64,000 bases of DNA from Theristus sp. LFF4_11 (taxonomy: Eukaryota > Nematoda > Chromadorea > Monhysterida > Xyalidae), in the NCBI GenBank assembly GCA_030248135.1, contig JASANC010001826.1:1-64000 (forward strand), read 5' to 3'. The number at the start of each line of letters is the position of its first letter. Position 1 is the stretch's first letter. Shown piece by piece: positions 40,901 to 55,900 of the stretch. Position numbers and translations under genes: made by a program. The notes under the pieces were generated by a model. The model was not told the DNA's origin, did no database searches, and worked only from the letters and a program-made list of their open reading frames with translations.

Positions 40901-43900
40901 CACATAATTGTTCCAGTGTCCCGTTTGTTGTATCTAACCATCCTTGAAATTCGTCTGCTCGATTTTTTAATGTTTGCAGCGTTTGATAGGCGCTGTTCAC
41001 TCTGAAAATAGTAACTACAGTCTAACTCAATAACATGTCCAACTAGTTACTTGGTCGGTAATTCCGTGATGCATGCATTCTGTGCATTAATGGCTGTGGC
41101 TACGCTGAGTTTGGTTTACACAGAATGCATGCATCAACCAATCAGCTAGTTGGATATGTTATTGAGTTAGACTGTACATTAAAACATACGTCAGACTGTA
41201 AGTTTTCGACACTGTAATTCACTATTCAGTTTATGAAGTGCACTATAGTGCAGTCATCTTTAAGTTAGTATTTAAGTTATTAAGTCTTATCTTTACTTTA
41301 TTTATCTTATTTACCTTTACTGAAAAATAAAATTTCATGACAAAAAATTGTGAAAAGCTTTGCCTTCTTAGCGTGTGACTTTGCCTGAGAATTTCTAAAA
41401 TCATAGCATTTCACGAACCGTTGTAGTAGTGCTGAACACTGTTGGTTTATAGTTGCATTTGTTTGACGAAGTTGATCACGATGGCTTCGCAAATTATGAA
41501 ATTCCTCAGGGCTCAGTACATCAGCACCCTCCATGCATAAATCGTGCGTAGTTTGTAGACAAGCGTTTATTTCCGGTTGTAAGCCATTGAGATTCATTGT
41601 TTCTGACTGTAAAAATACATACAAAATTTTTTTTTCAAAAAATGAAAAAATCAACCGCAGTTGCTATTTTTAGCAACGCTTACAAATACAAAAACGAACA
41701 GCAGTTTACTGTACCTTTAAAGCTACCGTGCATGCATCGTAGTCATTAAGCGATTGGCCCAGTCGCAACTCAGCCAACGCTGTTTCCACATTTAGCAACT
41801 GGATGAGCAATCGGTCGATGTCAGCCTCGGCGGCTGAACACGATTGCTGTAGCGTTTCCTGAATAAGAATGAATTGTGTGTACAATGTTTGCAGTAAAGG
41901 TTTTTCTTTCATCGAGCCTGCTCTAAAAGCTAGCGGCGCTAAGCAATTTGGTTAAAGTAAAAACATTGAAATGGACAGGTGCGCGGTTAAAAAAACCTGC
42001 GTTCCAGTCAATAAGAGTGAACATTTTCTAATTTCTAGTATGTCACGTCAGCAAATACGCTGCGACCATGGCATAAACTGCATAAGGTTGAATATTTCAA
42101 TTTGCAATTTAGAATACGTAATTTAATAAAAAGTATTGGACTTGGAAACTGCATAAGTTAGAATATTTCAATTTGCAATTTAGAATACCTATTTTAATAA
42201 AAAGTATTGGACTTGGAACGCAGATTTGATAAAAAAAACTACAGACGAGACGCCAAGTGAACATCAGGTACCCTGTATTGCTTCCCGAAACAGAGACAAC
42301 AAAAAGGTGCATTAGGAATTGTATCTAATATAGCTTACACAGTAGTTCTAGACCGAAACAACTTATTCAAATGAGATGGCTTAAAAACAATAACCAAGTT
42401 TTACCAAATAGAATCATACTTCTGTTATGTCGGTCTAGAATTCGGTGTAAAAATGGCCAAAGCAACGCGTAAAGCGTCAACTGCCAAATCAAAAATTTAT
42501 CCAGCGTTGCAGAACTAACCGACCATAATCAGTTTTCAGACACACAATATGACGCCGCACCCAATATTTATTTGACAGTACAATAGCGGAGAAGCATGTA
42601 ATTAGTATGGCTTTGATGTAGCGCAGATTGCTGTGAATACTGAGTGTTTTTATAGTGTGTTTAAGAGTGGATGATGTGATTGTTCATTAATAAAACTGAA
42701 GGTTAGTCTTATACAGGTGCTAAGACAAGCAAGGAAAAAGTTTTTGTTGATTGACGTACCAACTTGACAAATACAACAAAACGGAGGAAAGTGAAACAAT
42801 TAAGGCGATAAGGTGGTAACAGGCTAAAAGAAGCAAAGATTAACAATCGACAACAGGTGATAAAAAGGATTTCGTTTTGATAACAATAAAAAATGATTAT
42901 GGATACGCAAATAACTAAAATTAATTCAACATCAAAAAATCCGTGCCAGAAACAGACTTATCAATGAAATCAATTACTGTTTGCTTATTAGAGCACCACA
43001 ACACAACGCAACACCAATCAAAGCCAGCATCTTTGGTTTTGCATTTTGTTCACAGTTCAGGCACGGATATTAACGGGACAAAGTAGACAGACTAAGAAGC
43101 GTAACCGAAGCATGTCTGGTGTGCAATTCCAAACAACCCAAGCACAAGCACAATGTGTAAGCTGAATAATAAATACTTCGCAGTGAGTGCAACACGAACG
43201 AACCATTTATGGCCCCATCACCATGCCAGCATGCCGAATTGAAGCCATCCGTATTCACAAACCGTTTATTTGTGTCGAAAACCAGCTGGCGCGAAATAGC
43301 CTCTGGCAAAGGTAAGTATTTGTCATCCACCAGATCTAAAACGCTGCCATCTACGTTGTCCATTAAGCCGGCTTCAATAGCGTCTACTACCGTATAGTTT
43401 CGCTTTTCGGCCACTTCAGTGACAATTGTGGTTGACACGTCAATTAAGCGACGTTTCAAAGCTTCACCAAACGATAATCCAGAAACCGAGCTAAATGGAT
43501 TTCGGAACGTTTTTGTTGCTTCGTCAAACAACTGAAATTCAATAGCTTCTAGCAAAGGGAATGATTGCGATGGCAAGCGAATCAAACGTTGACAAAGCGC
43601 ATCCTGAACTGTCAGTTTTGAATTGTTCACGTTGTCAGCAACTGTGGAACCGAGCAGCAGTTGTTCTTCTACTGCATGATCCAAACGGTATAACTTGCGA
43701 TGAGAGCTGTCTTCGATGAGTGCTGATGTTGGTTCCAGTATATGATTGGCAACCGCATCCGAAATTGTGAACAATTGTTTAGAATAAGGATCGACCAGAA
43801 GTCCACTTGACAACACCAACAGTCCATTTCGAAGAAAAAAATCAAAACTAAAAGATTGACGTGACATGCAGACAATGCCGTTATTGAATGTGAATACCAG

Positions 43901-46900
43901 CGGATGCCACTGACCAGTAGCATGATCAGTTGTGACTCGCTGCACCATGTTAGCCATTTTAATTCGAACAGCCGCTCTAAGAGCAATAAAACTAGAGGCG
44001 CGCAACCCTTCAAGACGTGCTGCTTTAACAAATGTGTCTGAAGCGTCTAGGAATCCTCCGATAATTGCTTTTTCAAGCGGAATGACCGCTGAAAATCGTG
44101 TATCGGTGAACAATCCTCGGTTCAAATCTACTAAATTCTGCTTGACGGCAGATGACAAACTGATATTAAGAGGACACGTAGCCAGAATCTTGCGGTTTAT
44201 AGCTGTTGTAAGCGAAACGAATTGGCCGTTTGGCAAACGAACCTTTGTTTTTGTGGCGGAAAGAATTCCATCTGCTATAGCAGCATCAATACTTTTTACT
44301 TCAGTTCGTTGAGCGTCGTAATAGACCGTCGTTGTACCATCTAGTAGTCCGCATGTAAGCGCTGCTTTAATATCCATTTGTTTGCCGGTGTTAGGATCAC
44401 AAAACAGATGGCGCTTTTTATCGTACAAGCCCGACGAAACCAGACGATCGAGTGTCATCGGAACGGCATTTGATACGAAGAACTCAGCAGCAGAGCCTAA
44501 ATCTACTTTGGTTTCACCGGGCAGTTGTAGAAAGTTGTTGTGAGAATCAACCAAATTTGATTTGATTGCATCGACCAACGGAACAAATAACGGAGGATCG
44601 TGTGTCACCTTAACAGAAGTTGATCCAGCCGTAAGCATTTTGCTGTTGATCCCTTGTTGCAGAGTCAGCGACCGTCTAATTTTAGTGTTAAGGAATTTTC
44701 TGTTTTTGTACAAACCAACGTTTAGTGCAAAATGTACGGAACAGGAGATTTCATCAGGTAACAGATTGTCTCCAGAAATTGCTTCAATGAGTGGAACGTG
44801 AGCAGACGAGCTCAGTGTCACAGTTCCATTTTCACGATTTACAACGTTCCTTGCCATTGCCTGTCGCAGGGTTAATGCACTGTTTTTATAAACTACCAGC
44901 GGAAGCGAATCGTTGATTATGCCGAGTCTTGTTGCTTCTTGCAGTGCAGCAGGCTTATTGGTGTACTGCGTTGTAATTCTGCCGTCTATATCAATTAGTC
45001 GTTGTCGCACAGCAGTCTGCACAGTTAACGCAAATCGTTTACACTGTAATATTCCGCTTTTCCATGCTGTGACCACTTTCAATGTTTCTCCAGTACCAAG
45101 CTTCACTTCGCCGGTTGTTGGACTCAATACTTTGCCTTGAACTGCTTCATGAAACGTCATAATAATTTTATTTTTGGTTGTTGCGTTTCTGTTCACAATA
45201 ATAAACGAACTTGAATTCAAAGATTCGTGGGAAATGGCTGTTCGCATGTTTACATACTGGCCAGTAGCAGAATCCAGAATTTGTGAAGTCCCTTCAAGTA
45301 CCAGTTCTTGTAATATGGCTTCTTGCATACTTACTTTGGACGCAACTTCGATCAAAATGTTTTTGTTGCACACGGATCCCAAATCCATTTTTCGCCCACT
45401 GTTAGATATGTAGCACCAGCCATTGTAGAGATCTAGAATTCCACGTTGTACAGCTTTCTGAATTGTAATATACACATTTTCTGACGAGTCTTTGAAGAAG
45501 CAACGCCGAGTGTGAATCAGTCCAGTTTCCAAAGCATCAGCAACAGTTATTTTTACATTTCCAAATTCAATGCGTTTACTTAACAGGTTCCATATGTTTT
45601 TGTTAGACAACGCTTCCACCAACGAAAGTTGTGGGCTCACAGCTCTAATGTATCCGCATTCGAACGCAGTGTCCAAATTTATGGCCGCACCGTCACTTAC
45701 TTGATAGAACCCGAGGTCAGCGTTTAATATTTTTTTTTCAATTGCTTCAGACACTGACATTTTACAGCCGGTTGAAGAATTGATTACAATGTGTTCGGTG
45801 TCGTCAATCAGTTTGCGATCAATCGCTTCTTGTACAGTACAACCGTTCGGTTCAAAACAGAGAGTACCAGTTTTTGGACAGTAGAAGTTCAGTCGAATGA
45901 TGTCACCTAATGACATTTGGCCACGCACGTTAACAATGTATCCCAAACGGTATGCCATGTCGAGAGGTATTATAAGCGTTTCGGATAAATGAACGTATCC
46001 ACTGGAATCAATGAGGCCGCTGTTCATTGCATCAATAATGTTTTTCACGTTGCGGTCAGGCGTTATTAACACGGCTGAGCTGCTGTCTATTACTGAATTC
46101 GCGGAAGAAAAGCTATTCGAAACGGAAACCAAGGTGTTGTTGCTCGGGTCAATGAAACAACCGGTTTTGTTGTCATATAGCCGGCACCGGATTGCGTCCA
46201 CAAGTCGAATTGGTTTTGCCAAGCTCAGCAAATGCCCACTATGATAAGCTTCACGAAGTGTTTTTAATTCATTGTTGATATTCACCATTCCGTTTTGAGA
46301 AATCAGCCCAATTTGGCATGCATCCGCAACAGTGTACATGATATTTAGCGATGGGTGCAAAACTGCTGCACTTTGAGGATCAATTAACCGCTGCGCGATG
46401 GCATGTTGCAATGAAATTCCGACATCACCGGTATTTGGATTGTTGAACGAACCAGACGCGTTGTACATAACAGTGCTCTCAATCACATCGACAAGGTTCA
46501 TACCGTTGATTGGAGTTTTTGCAGGCAGCACCGGATTTTCAGTTAAAACAGATTTACCGTCAAAGAGACAAAACGTAATATTAGAGTGGAGCGTGCAGCC
46601 GGAACTGGTTACTTCAGGAAAACATGCTAAATTGTTAAATGGTCTATTATGTACAATACAAGTTAGTGGGTCCTTGTATAAATGTTCACCAGTTGATAGG
46701 GTTTGATAAAGAAGAAAGGGAATCCGCTCAGTTGTGATAACTTGCTTTCGTAACCCACCAGTTACCCCAACTGAGCAGCATTCACTAAAAAAGGCGGCTC
46801 ATCAGCACAAGCATTCATTGAATCACCATCGACATAGCATTCTTCATTGAAATAATTGCTTGTCAGTTCATTTGTGCTGTCATAATCTTTATTTGCTTGT

Positions 46901-49900
46901 GGACCGCCTCGACGCGTTTGCACTGATGTAAATGAAGTGGTATCATGCTGATTTGTGCGCAGATCTGATGCACGACCATGCCACGACACTTCTCTGCTGT
47001 ATGTTGTGCTGTCTGATCGAGGACTATATCCACCCTGAATGATCATGTCCAATTCTTCTAATGACATATTTAGTGCATCCATTATATCTTGTGCTAATGC
47101 TGGTGGTATGAGACGCATGTGTACGGACCGTGGTATAGAATACCGACGTCCTGTGTTTAAATGTACAATTTCACCGGTTCTCACGTCAAGTAAGCCGATT
47201 TCAACTGCTTCACGAATAGAAACTTTTCTTGATGTTGCGACGTTTTCTATTGTTTGATCATCCACATCAACGCCACGATTTTTCATGTGATCGAAAAATT
47301 CTTTTTGCAAATCAGAATCATTTAAATCTGCCAATGATCTGGTGCTTCGTGTTTCACTTGTTCGAACTCGCAAGTCTCGTCGTGAAGTTATTTCTTGATT
47401 TCCACCTCGGTTTGAATCAATTATCCGCCCTGTTTCTGCGGTATGCACTGATGTCAGACTGAATCGATAACCTTCACGGTCTCGCTTTTTTATTGCTTCG
47501 GCAATTGCTTGTCCAGCCTGCATTGGAGATGCAATAATTGCTATCATGCCACACATCACCGATTCTTTCAATGTTATTTTGGCACCCGTCTTTGCATCAA
47601 CATATTTACCGTTGTTGTCCACTCTGTTGCGATTTAGAGCTTCATTTAACGTCATTGTTTTACCACTGTCCACGTCGTAAAGAAGAGAATCACCGTCAAT
47701 GACGTTTCTATCAACCGCTTCACGGAATGTCAAATACAATCCAGATTTGTGGTCTCTGATGCGCCCGGAGTTACCGTCAAATTCTTCAGATTCAAGAACA
47801 TTTCCAAGGTTTCTATCGTCACGTCCTTCTAATGATTGAACACTTCCAGTATCAATGTATCCCATTTCCAATGCTTGTGTCAAAGTGTATTGCTGGCCGC
47901 TGTCCGGGTCAGTAAATTGATTTGCTGCAACATCAATTAGTCCTTTGCCCAACGCTTCTGCAAACGTCATCTTGTCCACCCGTTTCATTGTTTCGCCGAC
48001 GTTTTTCGGAAATCTCCCATCGTTAACAGCTCGACCAATTTTTATATTAGTGTTACGATCAAGTTGAAAAGTTCTGTTCTGGGGGTCAACAAGACCCGAT
48101 GTAATTGCATCCAACAGTGACACTTGCTTTTGCGTTCGGTGATCAAAAATGTTTTCTTCAGTAATAGTTGAATATGTGTCTTTGTCAATTAATCCTTTTT
48201 CAGCAGCTTCCTTTAATGACATTTTGTCATTCGTTATAGGATTATTGTATGTTTTAGTGGCAGTGTTCAGTAATCCATCATTTACAGCGCTGACAACGGG
48301 TACCGAGTATCCCTTCGTGGGATCATAGACGCCTTGCATTGTAACGCTGGCGTAAATTGGACGTAGCACATCAAACCAGGTGAGTGGTTCTTGGGTGAAT
48401 GGGTTCTGTACTTTTCCCGATTTTGCATTGATTACGCCAAGTTCAATGGCTTCTGTTATGGGTATTCGCTCACCGTTTGCTGGATTGGACACCCCACGAG
48501 GAAGCACTTCTGCCAGTGTCACATCCACCATCCCGTTGTTTGCTGCTTGCGTCAAAGCAAAACTTTCACCGGTGCTTGGTTGGTGGTAAACAAGCCGTTC
48601 AATATCAATTAGTTTACAATGTATGGCGTCTTGTAGGCCAATTTTTTGTCCTCGTGACGGATCATATACACCATTAGTAATTGCATGTGCTAGATCGGAA
48701 CGATAAACGGCGTATGATTTAGAAACTTGTTTACCCTTCTTGTCAACTCTAGCTAACCCAGCACGCTGCGCGTCTTTTAAACTCATAATTCGTCCGGTCC
48801 GCATGTCGCGCACTTTGTCAATGCCAACAAATTCGGCATGAGGCTCAAGCTCTATCGAATTTACTGATGCGGTACTTTTGACCGTCGTTTGAGTCTGTGT
48901 TACGTATGGATCACCATGCAGTTGAACTGTAAACTTCATTCCAGTAGCAGGATCAAAGTATTCTCCTTTCTCGGCGCCATATTTATCTTGGACAACAGTC
49001 ACCATAACTTGTTTTCCTCCGCCAATATCCACAAGTTCTTGTCTTCCAGGTCCTGTTACTTTTTGATGAGCCAGCTGTTGAATTATTTGTGCTGGCGGTT
49101 CTCGTACTCCTGCGCTGACAACAGCTGTGCTTTTTGACAAAGGTGATGTTTCGCTGTACGACTGCGGTTGATTTTTTATTAACTGAGTAAGTTCCTGTTG
49201 ATGAGCTTTGTGTTCGGTTTGCTGACGTTTTTCGGTTGTCGGCGAGTCATGTTGTTTTGATGCGGCAGTTTCGGTTTTTATCACTGCACGAGCTGAATCT
49301 GTTTCATGCACGTTGATCGATCCAGTCCGTGGTGATAAAACGCCATTCATTAGGGCTTGTCCAAAACCGATAGCCTGACGTGACGACTTATTGTAGACTG
49401 TACCCCGTGATAAATCTACAATCTTCTCTTTTACCGCTTGAATAAAAGGCACAGTTTGTCGCGAATCAAATGTTTTCACAGCAATACTACTGCCATCCAA
49501 GTAGCCTTTGGTAATAGCTTTATGCATTGGTAGCTGTTGATTGCCGTCAATTTGCAATGTCGCGGATGAAACATTTAGAAATCCTCGGCGTATAACATTC
49601 TCCAGTGTCTGTGCTACTTTTCCAGAACGAATGAGTCCAAGTTTGTGAGCTTCAGCAAAATCAATTGTGCGATTATGCTTTCGATCGGCGTACGTCCCAC
49701 CAGTTGCATCAATTAGGTCAACTTGAATTGCATCCAACAGGTTCATCTCGTGCCCGTTTTTGTTGTCGATGATCACGGAATCATATGGATTAAACAATCC
49801 CCTAATGATGCTTTCCTTCAATGTCATTTCCTTGCCAGTATCCGGGTGTGTGAATTGACCCGTTTGTGAGTTATAGTATCCAAGCTCAATAATGCGCTGC

Positions 49901-52900
49901 AATGTCATTTCAACATGTGATGAGGGAGCTGATGATTGGGCTTGCTTTTTTATTATTTCGCTTCGTGTCTGCTGTCGTACAGTGGTATGAATTGCGTCTT
50001 TTGCATGTTGTGGTACTCCTCCAGTCAAATATATTCGACCTTGCGTTGCTGCTTCGGATAAGTTGTATCTTCGTCCATCACATTTGTCCACATAATATCC
50101 ATGTTCGTTGTCTACAATGCCCCACCGGACTGCTTCACTGTAAGACATTTCTCGATCGGTCAGTGAGTCTCTCACATTAATATCCTCTACGTTGATTTTT
50201 CCAGTGCTAATGGCCTTTTCCAGAGGTAACTCTTCGCCGCTTATTTTGTCGATCATTTTTCCAGTGGCAGCATCAAATGACCATGCAGTCTCAGATTCCT
50301 CAATTGTTGCCTTTCCAATTGGTTTGAAACTAATAACAGCGCCCGGGCCACCAGCCAATTGAACAACTTTCATGTTAGAAGGATCATATTTAACTTCTGG
50401 TGACACAACCACAATTTTTTGTTTTATAGCATCTCGTAGTGGCAGTCTTTCACCAGTTGAACTGACTGTATGGCCTGTTTTTTCAATCAGCCCTTGTTCA
50501 AGGGCATCATAGAAAGACACTTCATTGCGTGATTTCATGTCAACAACTTTTAGGCTGCTTAAATCTAGCAGTCCCATGGAGCCTGCTTCAGCCATATTGA
50601 CTGACCGATCACCTTCAGGAGATGTAAACATTCCTGACGTCAAGTTCAAAAATCCTTTTCGATCCGCATCAAGTATATGTAATCCATTAGATGGAACTTC
50701 AATGCTTCCTTTGCCGCCAGCGATAGCACGATATGTTGACACACCACCGGGTCCGCCAATTGCTGTTGTCTCGGTGGTACGAACACGCTTGACTGTAGTA
50801 ATACTTTCATCCAAATGTGAGTCAGGAAACACCTGCGGCGCCAGAGTCTGACTGGTTTCTGTCATTTTTTCGCTAATTTTTTCTTCAATTGTTGGCCCAC
50901 TCCTGGCTGCATTCGATGGCACAACCCATTCATGCTCAGGATCAATTAAGCCTTGGTTCATAGCTTCTTGTAAGCTCATTTCTTGACCTCCCTGTCGGAA
51001 TCTTTGCGTTTTTGAATCCACCATTCCTTGTCTCATTGCTTCAGCCAGTGTAATCCGAACTTGATCTTGATCGTCAGTTGACGTTGGTTCACCAGGTCGG
51101 CTTATTCGTTTTCGTTTTAATTTTGCGTTTGCTTGTTCTGGAATTAGCGATGAATGAACATCCAGCATTGCCGCTAATCTCATGGCCCCTTTCAAATCAA
51201 GGAAACCCATACGGTACGCATCGGCAGCAGAAAGTTCTTGATTAGCCGTTCGGTTCAAAAATATTCCTTTAATCGTATCGACGATACCCTGACACGCCAT
51301 TCTGAAAACTGTCATTTCAACTAAACTTCGCTCTTTAATGCCAATCTGCTCGCTCATGATTTGATGCAAATTCGAATCCATCAGTCCTTTGCTCAATGAG
51401 TCAGCAAGCAATGAACTTTCTCCGGTAACCAAATCGATTATTCTTTCTGACGACGGAATGATTAGACCTTCAGTTACAGCGTCATTAAATGACAACAATT
51501 GACCTGTTTGAGTATTTTTAAAACCAGGTATTTCAAATACTGATTGTTTCTGTTTTTCACAGACAAAATCTTCGTAAACGGCCTCATGGAGCGTGTATTT
51601 TCTGCCACTAACGGGATGAATGTATTGGCCAGCAGTGTTGAAAAGGTTTCTTTCAAAAGCTTCCGAAACGGACACCACTTCATCGTAGTGCAAGTCTCTA
51701 ATCTGCTTTGCGCTGCCATCGATGAGCCCATTTCCGACTGCTTCCAGAAACGTCATCCGTTTCTTTGTACCAGAATCAAAGAAATGTCCGGTCGAGTCAA
51801 TCAAATCCTTGGCAACAATTTCAGTCAACAGCATTGGCTTTTGAATAAGATCTCTGTCAAATGCTTCACGTAGACTAATGGACTGGTGTTTTTGCAGGTC
51901 AGTGAAATTTGATTGTCGCAGGTTGATAGCGTTACGGTCGAGCGCCTCACTCAGCGTTAGTCGAACGTGTTCTGCAGTATTCACTATTTCAGTTACATTC
52001 AAGTTTAACAGCGCAAGTTTTTTGCTTACTGCATCGCGTAGCGTAAGCTGATTGCTTCCCACCAGATCTTCAAATTCGCCAGACTCTGAATTAATGAATT
52101 GCTGAATGATACAATCGGTTAGCGACAGTGCAATAGTTTGTTGATGTTGGGGTGCCATGCTGATGTAACCGCCCCTGAGAGCGTCTTTTAAAGGCATCAT
52201 TTCTTTGGAGTAACGGCCACGAAACTCTCCGGTGTCAATATCGAGAACGCCATTTTCAATTGCCTGTTGAATTGGCATTGGAGGCAATTTTAGGATGCCC
52301 ATTTTAATTAATTTGTGTTGCGTGTCAAACGAAATGATACCGCGTGAAATGCTGTCAAATATTGACAGCAATTCGCCAGTTTCGGGATCACGCAGTTGAC
52401 GACGGTCCGGATCATACAATCCTCGTTGAATCGCTTGTATGACTGTTAGTTCTTCTCTTGTGTTGGGATCACGAATGCCATAGTTTGTATTAAGAACGTC
52501 GCGGAACGAGCCATCAATGTATCCAAGCTCAGCAGCCTTTTCTAAACTAATCATTGAACCAGATACTATGTCGTAGAATTCACCACCGCCTGATTGGAGA
52601 TCCAACAATCCTTGTCTGACAGCTTCCACAAAGGTCAGTATTTCACCAGTTTTCTTATGCAACGTAGCTTCCATGTCGTAAAATTTTGTGTGTGTAACAG
52701 TTTCTTCTTGATACATTTCCATTTCGTCTTCATGCTCGGTAATTTTTGCCCTTTCTCCCATTTCTTTAGCAAGATCGAATGTTTCAATCATATCTTCTGG
52801 TTGTATTTCAACAGCAGTTTGTGGCTTGGACAGTTCAAGTTCCTGAAACAGTGTAAAATTGATATTAGCTTTTAGATTATTCTTTTGTTGTGGTATGTGT

Positions 52901-55900
52901 AAACGAGCACCTTTGTCAGTGCGACCGAGAAATGTAAGATCTACAATTGCCTTTTCCACTTTGACTTCCTCCGGCTCCTGTAGCAACGCTTGTGCTTCTG
53001 CTCGTTGACGGGCCTCTTCTTGAGCTCGCCGCCGTGCTTCAAGCTCTGCTCGACGTCTTGCCTCTTCTTGCGCTCTTCTGCGTGCTTCTTCTTCAGCGCG
53101 TCGCCGCGCTCGCTCTCGTTCTGCTTCTTCGTCAGCTCGTCGTTTTGCTTCTTCGGCTCGTCGATTTGCTTCCTGTTCTTCACGCAATCGTCTCAAACGT
53201 TCAGCTTCATCCTCAGCTGCTTTACGCCTAGCCTCCTCTTCTTCTCTTTGTCTTCTTAATCGTTCTGCCTCTTCTGCCGCACGACGAGCGGCATCATCAT
53301 CCGCTCGTCTACGTGCTTCCTGCTCTGATCGACGACGCTCTTCTTCTTCCTAAAAATACTGTGCTATCTCACACTAGTTGTTAAACGATTAAAGAGCTAA
53401 TAGAAGAAGTCAATCAGTAAACAGTCGAAGAGAATATGTTGAGTTTTTCAAGGAGGAATAAAACAAAAAAACTGATGAGAATTAGAAGAGACACCACAAA
53501 TTCAGGTTAAATGAGCTTCAGTTAAATAGATATGTTCAAAGTTTGTCACGTCGTGCTAAACGTTAGACTTTTTTAAATTACTGAATGTATAAAGAACTTT
53601 CAATAACAGAACACAACGCATATGGATCTTTGAAACTTGTTGTTGTCTGTGGAAAAGCTTGCGTTTGTTTGAGTGGTTGAGTGTTTTAAATAATAACTGC
53701 ATCGATATGTTTTTGACGAATATAGCAAATTGTTGAGTTATTTAGACAACAAAAAAATTAAACTTTTAAATCATAGTAGTCGAAACGTTTGTAAAGTAAT
53801 CATAGTAGTCGAAACGTTTGTAAAGTCCAGCAATCACCGGAAAAGATTGGTGTTGATAGCAACGCTACAGCAAAGCCATACTTCAAAAAACAAAAATCTA
53901 TGCTTTGCGTCACAATATCGCGCTAGAATACAAACAATTCTGCCGACAACTCTTTTTCCTCACTGGCCGTAATTAATTTCAACAGGCTCATGTATAACGG
54001 CATTATCGCATTGCGTTTGATACAAATGGCTGAACAATTGAATTCGCGCAACACAACATGTTCATCGCAAACTGGAATAACAAACGTGCACTATTGAACG
54101 CAATATTAAAAAAAGAATCAGCAGCGTCAATTAAAACTTCTACAAACATACATACTGAATAAGCGCCATATAATAAATTAAAACGAGGGCAGAAAATAAA
54201 AGGGACTGACCTGTTGTTGACGTCTCCAGTTTTGGATGAGCACCTGGATGATGTTTCGCCGCTCCAGAATGATGCTGGATAGATGCGAAAAACGACGGTT
54301 CAGTTCGTCAAGCTCACGTCGTACTTGCACATGACCCGTTTCGGTTGCTGGTGCCGACTTTTGTAACAACACTTTGAAATTCGGTCCATGCAAATTGAGT
54401 AGAGTGCTGACATACTGTTGCAGGCGACTATCGTGGCTCTATAAACATCGTGCATAAAAATTCGTGATTAAAAATTAAATCTGTGTTTTCGTTTTTACTC
54501 TTAAAATGGTGCACAAAGTGATTGCCAAATATAAATGTACTTTTGCTTCTCGTATGTATTTGCCACCATCATGATTGACGTGCTCAATTGCTTCCGTGCG
54601 TTCTTGCAGTTGCGCATACTCAGCCAGCAGGATGTCCAGTTGTTGTTGATACTGATCTGGTGGTAGCTGCTTTGGATCTCTCAAACTGTTTATAGTCGCT
54701 TCAACGCGATCCAACCATGCTATTTCGTTTTCATAGTCAGATCGATAGCCCATAAGGATTTGTAGAGCCAATTCTGCTGACCGAAGTCTAAAAAAATTTG
54801 TTTCGATGGCTATGAGATTTTAGACAAATCAGAATGGAAAGGTCAATTTTGTACAGGACAAAAAGAACCCAAAAATAAATTTTGAAGTTGTATCTTTTTA
54901 AACGCACCTTTCAAGCACCTGGCTGCAAACGTTTTCCCATCTGACCGTCAAGTTTTGCACTTCACCTTCCAGCCGATCAACATCTGGGTGGTCAGGTACG
55001 TTGTAACGAGTGCGGGCGACGTGCTGACGAAGAGATCCCATGGCTGTTGCCAGTTCGTCCATGATCGGTTGCTGCTGTTGTAGCATCAGATTCACCTCCT
55101 GAAACATAGAGCAAAATAGACCAATTGTCAATTGCTTAACGGAGATGTCGCGGTCGAAGAGAGCACTTACCATGAGCTGCGAATGTAAAGCGCGCAGTTT
55201 GTCAATATCAGCTGGCAATGTATCGACAGAGCCAAGGAATATCTCATGTTGTTTGATCAGATGTTCCGCTTCGTCAACACCATTTAGAACAGATTCCAGC
55301 GACTTTAGCCTGTGTGTAAAGTATCTGTAAAGTACTCGCCGGTGAAGTTTAGAAACTTTCAATGATAATGAGTTGCAGGCGTACCGTTCAACATACATGC
55401 GGGAAAGTTCCCACAAATCTTCCCAGCGACCGTTTAACTGGTCCATTCGAGTTCGTTGCATTGGGGTTGGGTCTGGTATTTGTCGATAAAGCTCTTGCAA
55501 CGCAGTGACGTCAGTGTCCAACTCTTGCAGCATGTTTTCAAAGTTTTTATGCTCGATGATCAAAGGTTCTAGTTCATCAATCATTTTTGGAACTGGTTTT
55601 GAAACACGCTGGTTCAGCGTCTTCCAGGCTTCTTCCAGTTTGTTCAGAAGAATTTGAATTTTCTCGTCAAATTGTTTGCTGTAGTCGGGTTCTGGAATTA
55701 AACGAAAATAGCGTCAACAGCAAGCTACATACAATGTACAGGACTGGGTGATATCTGATAAAAAACGTTACCAAGGAAAACGGTTGGTATTCATAATTGA
55801 AGCAATCTCTTGAGCTGATACAGTCGTGAAAGAAATGTAGTCGCCACAAGTTTGGAAAAATGCTTGAAAGCACAAATCGCGAGAAATCGAAGGTTCCAAT

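Noticed and set aside
43932..46706. Several plus-strand frames opposite the plakin exons
   Set aside because: They are antisense shadows of regular plakin repeats, with no independent motif or splice signal.
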